Below, in pieces: positions 10,170 to 19,265 of a DNA stretch of 64,000 nucleotides. The first letter of the stretch is position 1; every line of letters begins with the position of its first letter. The position numbers and the translations under genes are program-made. Under the pieces are notes generated by a model that made no database searches, was not told the DNA's origin, and worked only from the letters and a program-made list of their open reading frames with translations. The DNA is from Corallochytrium limacisporum. Taxonomy: Eukaryota; Opisthokonta. The DNA is taken from NCBI GenBank assembly GCA_002811645.1, contig PDIP01000017.1:56666-120665 (forward strand), given 5' to 3'.

Positions 10170-11132
10170 ATGATCAGAAGTATTCGCAACCAGGCGGTGC
10201 CACGAAGTGGCCCCTATCGGGTTGCGGTGGCCACCGTACCAGCATATCGTGCCTATGTTACGGGTAAGGAGCACCAGAACATATCACCAGCACAGTACTG
10301 CCAGGATACAGTTCGTAAATTTGATTCCGACCACTTCCTGACTGGTCTCTTCGTACGAAAGTCTCTGAGGGCACACTACTATACACTGCGAGCACTCAAC
10401 ATTGCTACTGCGCAAGTTGCAGACTCGGTTTCTGATCCGAAACTGGGTGCTATGCGTTTGCAATTTTGGCGCGATACAATTAATCAGGTCGCCAAGCAGG
10501 GTACTGCACCTGGACAACCAGTGGCACAGGCCCTGCTGGGGCTGGCTAAGGACAGTGGAGGGAAACTGCCGGTGCGGTGGCTTTTGCGCGTCATTGACGA
10601 AAGGGCAAAACGGATATCAGATCGTCCATTTACGAGCTTACAGGATGTGGAAGACTATGGTGAGCAGGTACAAGCTAGTCTGCTATACGCCAGCCTAGAG
10701 ATGGCCGGAGTGCGGGACGTACACAGCGATCATGCGGCCAGCCATTTGGGCAAGTGCATTGCCCTAGTTAATCTGATTCGTGGCGTACTACCCATGCTCG
10801 AGCACAAGCGCAAGTGTCTCTTACCGATCGAGCTGATGGCCAAGCACAAGGTTACTACAGAGGGGCTCGTGCGCGGTGATGGCCTGGAGGGCCTGACGGA
10901 AGTTATCTTCGATGCTGCAAGCGAAGCCCACATTCATCTGCAGACTGCTCGCTCTTTCGCGGATCACGTCAATCCTGCCGCGGCTCAGTTCCTACGCAGC
11001 GCCGTGGCCATGGACAAGTTCCTGACCGATCTTCAGAAGAATCATTTTAACGTGATGGACCCCGATCTTACGGCCCGGTCCTTTTTGCTTCCGTTCCAGT
11101 TCCATTGGGCTCACTTCCGCTCGCGATACTGA
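10170..11132 (+). CDS. NDUFAF6: Complex I assembly factor NDUFAF6-like (squalene/phytoene synthase fold)
   Basis: A 320-residue protein of the squalene/phytoene synthase superfamily. The N terminus (MIRSIRNQAVPRSGPYRVAVATVPAYRAYVTG) is basic and lacks acids, as expected for mitochondrial import. Family blocks follow: YCQDTVRKFDSDHFLTGLF, LRALNIATAQVADSVSDPKLGAMRLQFWRDTI, and IALVNLIRGVLPMLEHKRKCLLP. The aspartate-rich DxxxD motifs that bind prenyl diphosphates are absent, which separates it from true synthases and matches NDUFAF6, needed for early complex I assembly. Length agrees with NDUFAF6 (about 330). The ATG at 10170 gives the targeting sequence. A second mitochondrial assembly-type protein (DMAC2L-like) is encoded at 27.6 kb. 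Confidence 0.88.
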   Translation: MIRSIRNQAVPRSGPYRVAVATVPAYRAYVTGKEHQNISPAQYCQDTVRKFDSDHFLTGLFVRKSLRAHYYTLRALNIATAQVADSVSDPKLGAMRLQFWRDTINQVAKQGTAPGQPVAQALLGLAKDSGGKLPVRWLLRVIDERAKRISDRPFTSLQDVEDYGEQVQASLLYASLEMAGVRDVHSDHAASHLGKCIALVNLIRGVLPMLEHKRKCLLPIELMAKHKVTTEGLVRGDGLEGLTEVIFDAASEAHIHLQTARSFADHVNPAAAQFLRSAVAMDKFLTDLQKNHFNVMDPDLTARSFLLPFQFHWAHFRSRY

Positions 11133-11741
11133 CGCTCCACGGCACCCGCGGCCGCCTGAAAATACACACACATCATTTCACACACAAATGAAAATGCACT
11201 TCCCCTCCCATTTTTCTTGTATGTTTACTAGATTTTCTCTATTTTGGTCAGTTTTCTCCGAAATGGCCTGCCCTCTCATTGATACTGAAAGTACCCAAAT
11301 CTCCACAGGAGAAGTGTTTCAGTACTTAATAGACTATGTCTGTACATTCGCTATACGTTTATTTGGGGACTGGAATGGGAAGGCACAGTACGGAAAGCAA
11401 TGCGACCAAGACTAGACGAATGGGATTGGCATAGTGAAAGAATTGGCACTCCATCAGCGCGCATACAGAGGCTTCTGGCGGAGCCCGCTTGAATCGGTGC
11501 AGGGGTGAGGGTACTGGTCCTCATGCTATGGGGACAGTGTACAGTGAACGCAAGTACTATTGAAAATTGAATACTACTGGCCTATGCTATCTTCCCAGGT
11601 GCTAACTAATGCAGGAGCTGTGTTTCTAAAAGTTTTACAGTCAAATAGAGCTATTTGAATGAGGCGTTTATAGAACAATTGTTCTTTGTTGACAAAGCAG
11701 ATTACGGATCAAACTTTATTTCGGTTTGGGACATAGGCAAC
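11133..11741. other. Intergenic region before the FAU gene
   Basis: About 600 bases of 3' UTR and promoter DNA, moderately AT-rich, with no supported gene. The FAU frame is open somewhat upstream of its ATG without resemblance to any protein, so this is taken as 5' UTR. Confidence 0.5.
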
Positions 11742-12116
11742 ATGCAGATCTTCATTCGTTCCGAGAACAATAAGGCCGTCGAGGTCGTCGAGGAGTCTCT
11801 GGTGAGCTCTCTCCCGATCGATCACGAGTCCATGTACGTTGTGAGCAACGGTCGCGTCCTGGAGGGAGAGCAGACCGTCGGTGAATGCGTCGAGGAGGGT
11901 GCCACTCTCGATGTCATGATGCGCCTGCGGGGTGGTAAGGTCCACGGTTCTCTGGCTCGTGCCGGTAAGGTCAAGGGTCAGACCCCCAAGGTCGACAAGA
12001 TGGAAGACAAGAAGAAGAAGAAGACTGGTCGTGCTAAGCGTCGTGAGGCCTACAACCGCCGCTTTGTCAACGTCGTGTTGGTCGGTGGCAAGCGCCGTGG
12101 CCCCAACGCTCAGTAA
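11742..12116 (+). CDS. FAU: Ubiquitin-like FUBI / ribosomal protein S30 fusion (FAU, eS30)
   Basis: A 124-residue precursor. Residues 1-62 are a ubiquitin-like domain ([18 protein letters not shown] at the start, MMRLRGG at the end). The diglycine is followed at once by ribosomal protein eS30 ([19 protein letters not shown], then the basic [19 protein letters not shown] and [15 protein letters not shown]). After cleavage, eS30 joins the 40S subunit. The ubiquitin-like part is shorter and more divergent than ubiquitin, as usual for FUBI. Yeast eS30 carries no such fusion, so this supports an animal-like or protist lineage. The start at 11742 gives the canonical MQIF. There is no intron in the gene. 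Confidence 0.95.
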   Translation: MQIFIRSENNKAVEVVEESLVSSLPIDHESMYVVSNGRVLEGEQTVGECVEEGATLDVMMRLRGGKVHGSLARAGKVKGQTPKVDKMEDKKKKKTGRAKRREAYNRRFVNVVLVGGKRRGPNAQ

Positions 12117-12409
12117 GGGAAATATCGGGACCATATAACCATAACAAACCTTACTTTTGTTTCCATTTAGCATAACACAACAGTCTTTCGCATCCGGGCA
12201 TAAAACAGCAAATAGTTTCCATGTCGGGTTCTGTAATTGTGTTCTATTGGGGGTTCAGGGGCTATTTATACAGTGCCTCTTGCGTCTGAGGAATACTAGT
12301 CTCAGTATCTGAATAGTTCACGCACAAACAAGCATATTTCTTTCATGGCATAATATTAAATCAAATTCCACCCTTTTCTTACAAGGCACCGCTTTAAAAA
12401 GTTGTGTAG

Positions 12410-14083
12410 TTACTTGTCCATGACATCGAACATGTAGTCATCATCATCTACTACATTCTTGATGAGAACATGAGGTTTGATGACATCTCCATCATAGAGA
12501 ATTTTGAGCTTCTTAGCATTCTTCTTGATATACTTTGCGAAAGCTTCCAGCGCTTTCCGGATTGGATCCTCAGGGCTCACGCTGAAGTCTTTTGTGTCCG
12601 ATTCATGCCTTAACGTGACGACGATCCGGTTGTAACCTTCCGCAGCGGATGCATCGTTATGGGCTTCCTGTGTGGCGAGGGCTTCAATGTCGTCGACACC
12701 TGGGACATACCTGAGGTTGAAGATTGCAGACTGAAGATCAAAGAGACGGTGATTGGAGTTGACTACTTCACCGTACCCGTCGAGCAACTCTATGTCCTGG
12801 GGCCGCACCTTGTACACTTCAGCGCAGTGTGCAATGACTTCACTGATCAATGCGCTTCCAGAGAATTCGACCGTTATTTCGCTGAAGCCAGTCTCCGTAG
12901 GAAGAACCATGACCCGTTTCATTAATGCACCCTGCTCATCCAGGTCGTTATCTCCATCGCTCTGCGATGCTCCTATTTCCACGATCTCATGGACATTGTC
13001 ATCAACGATTTCGACATCAGTGCGCCGACGCTTCCCTGTGTCTTGGGACCTCGTATGCTCCTCCTCGACTTCCCTCTCCCGCAGTAGTTTGGCGCCTTTT
13101 GCAGTGTGATACTCCAACCCAGTATGTGGCTCGAATAGAATCACATTCTTGGGGATGATGAAATGCTCAGCATCAGGGTCTGTCACGGTCCAATTACTGG
13201 GCCCATTGTCTCCCATTGCGAAGGCCATCTCATCCGACTCTGTGCTCATATCCAAGCGACGTGGTGTTCGTGATGCGCTCCCAGTCATCGGACTTCGCTT
13301 GTATGATCTGTGCGGGGAGCGGATATCCTTAGGTGGCGTCACATCGAAATTGATGTTCACTTTCTTGAATCCAAACACATCGTCGTCACTGCTACAGTAT
13401 GAGTCAGAGTCACATTCTTCATGGCCAACTCTTCCTTCCTTTTGCTTCTCTCGGGCCTCTGTTTCAGCATCAGCTGACTCTTCGGCATATGTACTCTCGA
13501 AGGGAGCCATTTTCAGTTCGCTATTCATGGACTCTTGACTTCTTCCCGTAGTATCTAGGTGATGCAGGCATGCATCGGGTTCTGCATGCTGAGAGGAGGT
13601 GCTTTCACTTTCATCGGATGATGATAGCAGATTGATAACCTCAATATTAGCAGACCCGGGACTAACCGCACGATGGCTGTTTGAGGGGCTAGCACCAACA
13701 AATTCACCCTCGTCGTGACCACCTGTGGCATTTGTGGTCATGGTAGACTCTCTGTTGCGGAAGTTTTTTCTCTGCCTATCCATACTCACGCTTCTCGCTA
13801 CGGATCCGTTCTTCATGCCCGGTCGTACACCCAATGCAGCTCTTCTTGCAGCTCCTCGCCCTCTGCCTCTCCCACTGGCTGCCTCTCTAATGGCTGAAGC
13901 CCTGTTCCGTACTGATTTCTTGGGCTCATCTGTGGAACTCGCACTCGTAACTCGCTCAATGCGATCGGGAGAACTCAGCGCGACCGCAGAGCTTTCTGAC
14001 ATCTCTGGCTCTGAATTTTCCTTGTCTATCTCTCTTGATTCAGGTGTGCCAGCCACCAGATTCCATAGCATAGACAGGACCAT
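12410..14083 (-). CDS. RENi-family protein with tandem SUMO-like domains (Rad60/Esc2/NIP45 type)
   Basis: A 557-residue protein. Residues 1-390 are mostly disordered, rich in Ser, Glu and Arg, with an RG-rich patch (GRGRGRGAARRAALG). A strong SUMO-interacting motif, IEVINLLSSSDESES, lies near residue 150. The C-terminal 160 residues hold two SUMO-like beta-grasp domains. The first is around VMVLPTETGFSEITVEFSGS, the second around NRIVVTLRHESDTKDFSVS and ending KILYDGDVIKPHVLIKNVVDDDDYMFDVMDK. This layout defines Rad60, Esc2 and NFATC2IP, which link SUMO and the Smc5/6 complex to genome stability and replication repair. The protein lacks a C-terminal diglycine, so it is not itself conjugated. 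It is the first of four minus-strand genes in a row. Confidence 0.8.
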   Translation of the reverse strand: MVLSMLWNLVAGTPESREIDKENSEPEMSESSAVALSSPDRIERVTSASSTDEPKKSVRNRASAIREAASGRGRGRGAARRAALGVRPGMKNGSVARSVSMDRQRKNFRNRESTMTTNATGGHDEGEFVGASPSNSHRAVSPGSANIEVINLLSSSDESESTSSQHAEPDACLHHLDTTGRSQESMNSELKMAPFESTYAEESADAETEAREKQKEGRVGHEECDSDSYCSSDDDVFGFKKVNINFDVTPPKDIRSPHRSYKRSPMTGSASRTPRRLDMSTESDEMAFAMGDNGPSNWTVTDPDAEHFIIPKNVILFEPHTGLEYHTAKGAKLLREREVEEEHTRSQDTGKRRRTDVEIVDDNVHEIVEIGASQSDGDNDLDEQGALMKRVMVLPTETGFSEITVEFSGSALISEVIAHCAEVYKVRPQDIELLDGYGEVVNSNHRLFDLQSAIFNLRYVPGVDDIEALATQEAHNDASAAEGYNRIVVTLRHESDTKDFSVSPEDPIRKALEAFAKYIKKNAKKLKILYDGDVIKPHVLIKNVVDDDDYMFDVMDK

Positions 14084-14506
14084 ACTGTTCGGTGTATGTA
14101 TATGGACCGACGCAGCTTGTCGTCGTTGTCTACATCTTCAATTTTTGGTCCGCGTCCGGATACGTTTCTTTGAGGGATGTTTTCACAAAAATAGATAACA
14201 ATCTTCATTCTTCATATTCTCACAGAAGATTTAGAAATACCCAACCAATCACACAGGAAACTGTGCATCGCTCGGCCTATGGGTTTACTTGCGGACACAA
14301 ACCACCGGTCATCCGAACGCAATCCGGCTGAAAATGCCCCAGCCCCCTGCGGCCCCTCTTCCCCCTTCCCTTGGAGTGATTTGGCGGTTCTTTTTCAGGG
14401 TGGGGAGAGAGGGGTGGGAGCACGACGAAAATATTGATCGACTGGCTAATGAAGTGTTGGGGCGAGGCGATGGTCTAAAATACATAGCATATTCAATCAC
14501 TAATGG
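14084..14506. other. Intergenic region upstream of the RENi-family gene
   Basis: Contains a strongly C-rich then G-rich tract (about 14337-14425) and an E2F-like TTTGGCGG string near 14382. The position fits promoter DNA for the minus-strand gene ending at 14083. No gene is supported. Confidence 0.45.
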
Positions 14507-15517
14507 TTATCGTCCAGGGAAACTGTCCTGTAAGGTGATCAGAATGTTCTCCACCTGGACGAGGAGAACATCAGGCGTCTGAACTTCAGAGTATGTACCC
14601 TCTGGGGTCCACATCATGTTGAAGCATGTTATGGCATCGCCCAACACCTCTGACAGGGCTTCTGCCTCTTCAAGGACTTCATCTGTGAAGGCACCCTCCT
14701 CTTCAAAATCTCCTGCTGCAATCACGAGGTCGTCTACTTGTTCGCTAAACTTCTCCATGGTCTTGGAGAGATAATCAATGTTTTGGACATCCTCAGGAGT
14801 AAGCTCACTCATTTTCTTCGAGGTCAGGTCCTTACGGATCATAACACAAAGCGTCATCACGACTTTAACCATGTTAACAATGCCCTCGTGGATCTTCTCT
14901 TGGTGGGGATTCATGTTGGAATTTTCTCTATCGAATCCAATGCTTCCATTCGGAAGGCGCACCATGAACGGCATGTCCGCCAGAGCATCCCGGACGAGAG
15001 GTTCGACCATTATAGCTTCTTTCGCTACGGCTTCAGCATTGTTGGTTGGAAGCTTCCCTGATGCCTCCTCCATCTGCCGCAACTTGAGAAGATTGTCCTG
15101 GATTCTGTCCGCACTGATCATAGGGGCACCGAGTCCTTCAGAGCAAACCTTCGCTGCTGCAAGGACATCGTCAACGAAGCGCATGATTTGCACCTTGAAG
15201 CGCTGGCCATGTCTGTCACTCAGTGCGTTTGCGAGAACGACTTGCTTTTCGATGGACTGCGATAGGCTTTGATAAGTCTCTCTGAGGAGTCGCTCGCTTG
15301 CTTCGTCACTCCACATAAGGCATAACTGGCTGGCATACCTATGCAATTCAGCACTGACACTCCTGAGGTACTCTACTATCTTTTCTGGTGTTTCTAACCC
15401 TTTAACAAAGTCGCTTTCACCAACTCCTGTCTGTGATTTCAAGTAGAGTTCGTAGGCCGCAATCTCCTTCTGAAATTGTTCATGGACTGCAATTTGCGCA
15501 GCCCTGTGATCTGCCAT
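14507..15517 (-). CDS. Helical protein resembling cyclin-D1-binding protein 1 (GCIP)
   Basis: A 336-residue, almost wholly helical, acidic protein. The N-terminal region (residues 45-120, SVSAELHRYASQLCLMWSDEA onward, including FVDDVLAAAKVC) and the C-terminal half (IVNMVKVVMTLCVMIRKDL, then EKFSEQVDDLVIAAGDF) follow the two-domain helical pattern of CCNDBP1, also called GCIP or DIP1, a nuclear and cytoplasmic partner of cyclin D and Grap2. The match is from pattern and length (human 360), not strong identity, so the name is provisional. Another talin/vinculin-like helical-bundle protein is possible. The start is the first ATG, in a minus-strand row with the RENi gene downstream. Confidence 0.5.
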   Translation of the reverse strand: MADHRAAQIAVHEQFQKEIAAYELYLKSQTGVGESDFVKGLETPEKIVEYLRSVSAELHRYASQLCLMWSDEASERLLRETYQSLSQSIEKQVVLANALSDRHGQRFKVQIMRFVDDVLAAAKVCSEGLGAPMISADRIQDNLLKLRQMEEASGKLPTNNAEAVAKEAIMVEPLVRDALADMPFMVRLPNGSIGFDRENSNMNPHQEKIHEGIVNMVKVVMTLCVMIRKDLTSKKMSELTPEDVQNIDYLSKTMEKFSEQVDDLVIAAGDFEEEGAFTDEVLEEAEALSEVLGDAITCFNMMWTPEGTYSEVQTPDVLLVQVENILITLQDSFPGR

Positions 15518-15820
15518 AGTGTTGGGAAATTTCAGCGGTCACTGACACATTATTCCACTTATGACTATATTGGCCTCGGCTCAAACTATCTTTAGTTGAC
15601 ACAATGACATCCTATGAAAGGTTCTCTGAAGGACCCAAAATACCCAAAGTTTGCACATTATGGTGAGCCCACCCGACGTTGAGAGACTCGCCCAGCACAT
15701 CCCCACCGCGTGAGGGGTGCACGGAAATATTATTGATTATATTATTGATCAAAACGCGAAATGAGGAGTATATATTGATTTATACGATTTTCTGGTTGTA
15801 TATATAGCAGTACAGTGCAA
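15518..15820. other. Short intergenic region
   Basis: About 300 bases, AT-rich near 15725-15815, between the coiled-coil gene stop and the start of the GCIP-like gene. No gene and no clear signal are seen. Confidence 0.4.
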
Positions 15821-17053
15821 CTATGAATTTTGCTTTTTCAGTTTGGCCTCCAAATCCTTAACCTTGGCCTGATATAGGGAATGAGTATCCATGAGGTTCT
15901 TCTCAAAATTGTTCATCGTGTTTTCGAACATGTCCTTCCAGTAGTCGCGTTCTTCTTCAAGCTTGGATACCACGTTGTGCATCTTGATGTTCGCTTGCTG
16001 CAGCGCAACGTTATCCTTCTGTACTTCCGCCATCTTCTGCCCCATTAGGTCCATCTCAACGCCCTGTTTCTTCAATTGGAGCATCAGATGCGAGTCATTT
16101 CTTGTTCCAAAGAAAGCTTGGCATGCCTTATCTTTGGATTCTTTAGTGTGCTCTCTGTAAGTGGTCTTGGACACTGTTTCGTGCAATTCCTTTTGCTGCA
16201 GCGTTAACGATTCCATGCTGGTGTTCATCTCTGTCTGCAACGTATCGATGGTTGTCTTCATCTCGGCACTGCTCATAGCATATTTGGTCTTCATATCAGC
16301 AATGATATTCCTGAGTTCAGAGTTTTCCTCTATGGTTTCTTTGAGAGCATTCTTGAGTTCCTTGAGGAGGAGTTGGTCCTCCTGACGGAGGGTCTGTGTG
16401 GTGCTTTGGGCCATACTCATGCTTCTCATGTCCTCTCGGAGTTGCTTCAACTCGTCCATAATTTCTGCACTCTTATCCACCGTCTCAATGGAGGGCGATG
16501 ACATGACCAGCGGCTTTTCGAATTCAATATCATTATCGTCAAATGTTTCTGCGGGGCCCTCGGAAGCATTTGTCTGCACACAGGCAGCGATCAAATCAAG
16601 TTTTGGCTGTGTTCCAAGCTGGGGGGCCTGGGGCTGCACCTCAGGAGACCTTCTGATGGCAGTCTTCTCAACTGCTATTGCTTTGGTATCTTGGTGATTT
16701 TTGAAAACGATTTCACCAAACTTTCTCTTTTTTGTTTCCGGTTGTCGATCGAAATGCTTACCCTGCGTCGACATTGACTCGACATCTTTCGGGGGCACGG
16801 GCTGAGCCAGATTCTCTTTGTCGAGTCCTAAATTAGTCATGACTCTCTTCAACTCTGTCTCACCACCCTTCTGATGCGCGCGATATAGGGCAAGTTTAGC
16901 CTGCATTGAGAGGCTGGGATGCTCCCAAGGTTTTGTTTTCTCTGTGCTCATGATCAACAGTTTGATGAGACTTACTTTCCCGGCCGCCAGTTCCTTGCTA
17001 ATATCCTGAAGTGTCTCATGCTGAACATAATGTACGTTGAAATACTTCAACAT
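15821..17053 (-). CDS. Coiled-coil protein of unknown function
   Basis: About 410 residues. I do not recognise the family. Residues 1-90 look folded (MLKYFNVHYVQHETLQDISK, then SLSMQAKLALYRAHQKGGETELKRVMTNLGL), possibly helical. Residues 90-190 are low complexity and basic/acidic, with a KKRK cluster. From about residue 195 to the end the sequence is heptad-like and rich in Glu, Lys, Leu, Met and Gln, so it should form a long coiled coil. Few cysteines occur and no catalytic motif is visible. The ATG at about 17053 is preferred; the frame stays open a few codons upstream without an ATG. A strong E2F-like site lies about 220 bases upstream, which would suit a cell-cycle structural protein, but that is inference. 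Confidence 0.7.
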   Translation of the reverse strand: MLKYFNVHYVQHETLQDISKELAAGKVSLIKLLIMSTEKTKPWEHPSLSMQAKLALYRAHQKGGETELKRVMTNLGLDKENLAQPVPPKDVESMSTQGKHFDRQPETKKRKFGEIVFKNHQDTKAIAVEKTAIRRSPEVQPQAPQLGTQPKLDLIAACVQTNASEGPAETFDDNDIEFEKPLVMSSPSIETVDKSAEIMDELKQLREDMRSMSMAQSTTQTLRQEDQLLLKELKNALKETIEENSELRNIIADMKTKYAMSSAEMKTTIDTLQTEMNTSMESLTLQQKELHETVSKTTYREHTKESKDKACQAFFGTRNDSHLMLQLKKQGVEMDLMGQKMAEVQKDNVALQQANIKMHNVVSKLEEERDYWKDMFENTMNNFEKNLMDTHSLYQAKVKDLEAKLKKQNS

Positions 17054-17436
17054 ACACCTGTTCGCCTCCACTATCTTTGGTATGTTCTGTTTCCCGGTGT
17101 TTGTCTATCAACTTTCCAAATGAGCCAACAAGAAACCTGCAAACGGACTACGTAGAATCGCCCCCTTTCCAGCAACAAAGCCGTCCCGCCCATGACGAGC
17201 TAGGGGAGGGAGGGTGTAGGCTTTGTACTGGTCCGAGGAGGGTACACTGGCCCGGGAGGGAGTTTTCAAGATTTTGGCGCGCGTAGTTGGGGGGCACAGC
17301 GAGGGGGGGAGGGTCCTAGTTTGAACTTGAAATATAAGGAGTCGGGCTTGTGGGGCGGCCGCTCCGAGGGTTGAGATCAATTTGGGATGAGCACAGGGAG
17401 TTTTGATGAATATTGATATCCATTTGGTTCTTTATC
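17054..17436. other. Intergenic region with G-rich tracts and an E2F-like motif
   Basis: Lies between the HAD gene stop and the start of the coiled-coil gene, so it is promoter DNA of the latter. It has G-runs near 17203-17215, 17255-17268 and 17288-17315, and TTTTGGCGCGCG at 17272-17283. No gene is supported. Confidence 0.5.
17272..17283 (+). promoter_or_regulatory. E2F/DP-type site
   Basis: TTTTGGCGCGCG is a near-perfect match to the E2F consensus TTTSSCGC, about 220 bases upstream of the coiled-coil gene start. E2F factors are known in unicellular holozoans. Function here is inferred from the motif alone. Confidence 0.3.
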
Positions 17437-18252
17437 TTACATGTTGGCGGCCGTGTATGGCTCATAGAATTGGTCGAGGATGGCTTCGATATCAAGAACG
17501 TTTTCTACACAGTGATGCGCGTGCTGCGCGTGCTCTTCATTGTGCTTGCCTCGGTGTACCCAGATCGTGTGGGCTCCGAATTCCTTTGCCCCTTTGACAT
17601 CTGCATCGGGACAGTCTCCGATGTGTAACATGTGCTCCGGATCACAGTCGACAAGCTTGATCGCATGGTTGAAAATTTCTGGATGGGGTTTACTGACCCC
17701 AGCATGATCCGGTGAAATATGAAAACTGACTACTTCGCGAAGCCCGGGAACTCTTGATACATCTGCATTGCCATTTGTAATCACACCGATAATGTATCCC
17801 TTGTCTTTCAAACGCTTAAGCATTTCAGCAACGCCCGGAAAAAGTTCGCCAGCACTGCGATGATGGATAAAATTGGCAAGTGATGGTTCCACAAACTGCT
17901 CCGGATCAAGATCGAACTCTTTTGCAATCGAGTGAAGCGCCATTCTTCGAAGCTCAGTGAAGTTGGTGACCTTCCCACCATTGTCTTCCGATGTCTTTCT
18001 AATGAGCATAAGCATTTTCTGAGGTTGCCCATACTTCTCCTTGATCTTGGGGCTAAATTGTGACATGAACTCAATGTTGATCTCTACAGCCTTCGAGATG
18101 ACAGCTTTGCAGTCCCAGAGTGTGTCATCCAGATCAAAGCTCAATGTCTTTATACGAGTTTTCTGTACAGGCATTGTGGAATATGATCTGCCTGATGTCC
18201 TATATATTAAATTTGTGATCGTACCTAAAGACCTCCTATGCAACGTTCCCAT
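17437..18252 (-). CDS. HAD-superfamily phosphatase, probably mitochondrial
   Basis: A 271-residue haloacid dehalogenase-like hydrolase, most likely a small-molecule phosphatase. Motif I is LSFDLDDTLWD near residue 38, with the nucleophile Asp and acid/base Asp. A helical C1 cap follows (KAVEINIEFMSQF onward). Motif II is GVITNGNADV, motif III the Lys in GVSKPHPEIF, and motif IV HIGDCPDADVKGAKEFGAHTIWVHRG. All catalytic residues are present. The layout matches the YjjG/N-acylneuraminate-9-phosphatase/pyrimidine nucleotidase group, but the substrate is not determined. The first 28 residues (MGTLHRRSLGTITNLIYRTSGRSYSTMP in part) are basic with no acids, a likely mitochondrial presequence. The ATG at 18252 is chosen; an internal Met at the end of the leader could give a cytosolic form. 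Confidence 0.85.
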   Translation of the reverse strand: MGTLHRRSLGTITNLIYRTSGRSYSTMPVQKTRIKTLSFDLDDTLWDCKAVISKAVEINIEFMSQFSPKIKEKYGQPQKMLMLIRKTSEDNGGKVTNFTELRRMALHSIAKEFDLDPEQFVEPSLANFIHHRSAGELFPGVAEMLKRLKDKGYIIGVITNGNADVSRVPGLREVVSFHISPDHAGVSKPHPEIFNHAIKLVDCDPEHMLHIGDCPDADVKGAKEFGAHTIWVHRGKHNEEHAQHAHHCVENVLDIEAILDQFYEPYTAANM

Positions 18253-19265
18253 CACGAGGAATACGCGGTCCTATATTTAGAGTGGTTCATCAGTCTCGAA
18301 AGGACATGATAACCCCCTGGTCCCACATCAATACACACACAAAGACTTCTTTGAAATCTAAAGTTTTCCACACATTGCTAGGGTTGAAGTAGGTAGCTAT
18401 ATCCATCTGCAGGTCTTCAGCCCATCTATCGACCTCTTGTCATGACACCTTTTGCTGCGTGGCCCACCGGGGGCTACACAGGTAGCAGCAGCCACTGCCG
18501 GGAAGGGTGGGGGGCCATAAGGAACCCCGCCGGTCGGCTCCGACGTCTCATGACAGCGATCGCAGCTTCAGTAGTGAATGTACTAAAATGGTGAGATTTC
18601 ATACTGAATGTACTGAGATGAGAGGGTGCAGTCGAGACGCTGTGATTTTGATCAATATTTCCATGCAGCGCCCCTTCCCCCATCCCTCCCTAGCTCCCCT
18701 GGTGTTCCTTAGGATTTTTTGGGAGCGAGGTCGCGCAGGGAGAACTATAGCCAAAATGCCCCCCTGGAAAACGGCTCCCTGATTGGCTGAAACCTCGATA
18801 TTCCGAGCTTGACACTGGCTAGGCAGGCAAGAAGGCCCTTTTCGGGTCTATATAGGCAAGTTAGGGGTGGGATACGGTACGAACGGTGTTGGGACGTTGG
18901 CAGGGGCGTTATGGACACGCACCCCTGGAGAGCAGGGCACGGAGCAGTACGACGGGCAACGAGAGAGCAGAGGTTTCAACCCTAAGCGTCTGACAGTGCT
19001 GCCCCAAGGGGAGAGCCTCAGAGGCCCTTATCTGATGATACTCTTATACTTCCGCCATCGGTGTACGGGACTCATCAAGTAGGCCTCCATTTGGGGACAA
19101 TTTAGTAGTGACCTGGGCACCGGCAAAGAGTATTGTGTTGTATTCAGCTACAAGAGACAAATAGGTGAAATCATGCAAACGTGACGAATTGGAAAAAAAT
19201 AATTCTTATTTGTAACGTGCGCTTAAATCAACAGAAACATAGTATTACGGAATGGTGTAACGTGA
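18253..19265. other. Divergent promoter region between HAD and RhoGAP genes
   Basis: About 1 kb shared by two divergently transcribed genes. It contains C-rich tracts at 18670-18710, an A/T-box-like TCTATATAGG near 18847 and no supported gene. Small frames at 18507-19082 are low complexity. Confidence 0.5.

Noticed and set aside
19034-19042. A second C-box-like TGATGAT
   Set aside because: No D box follows at a suitable distance, and it lies in a normal divergent promoter region.
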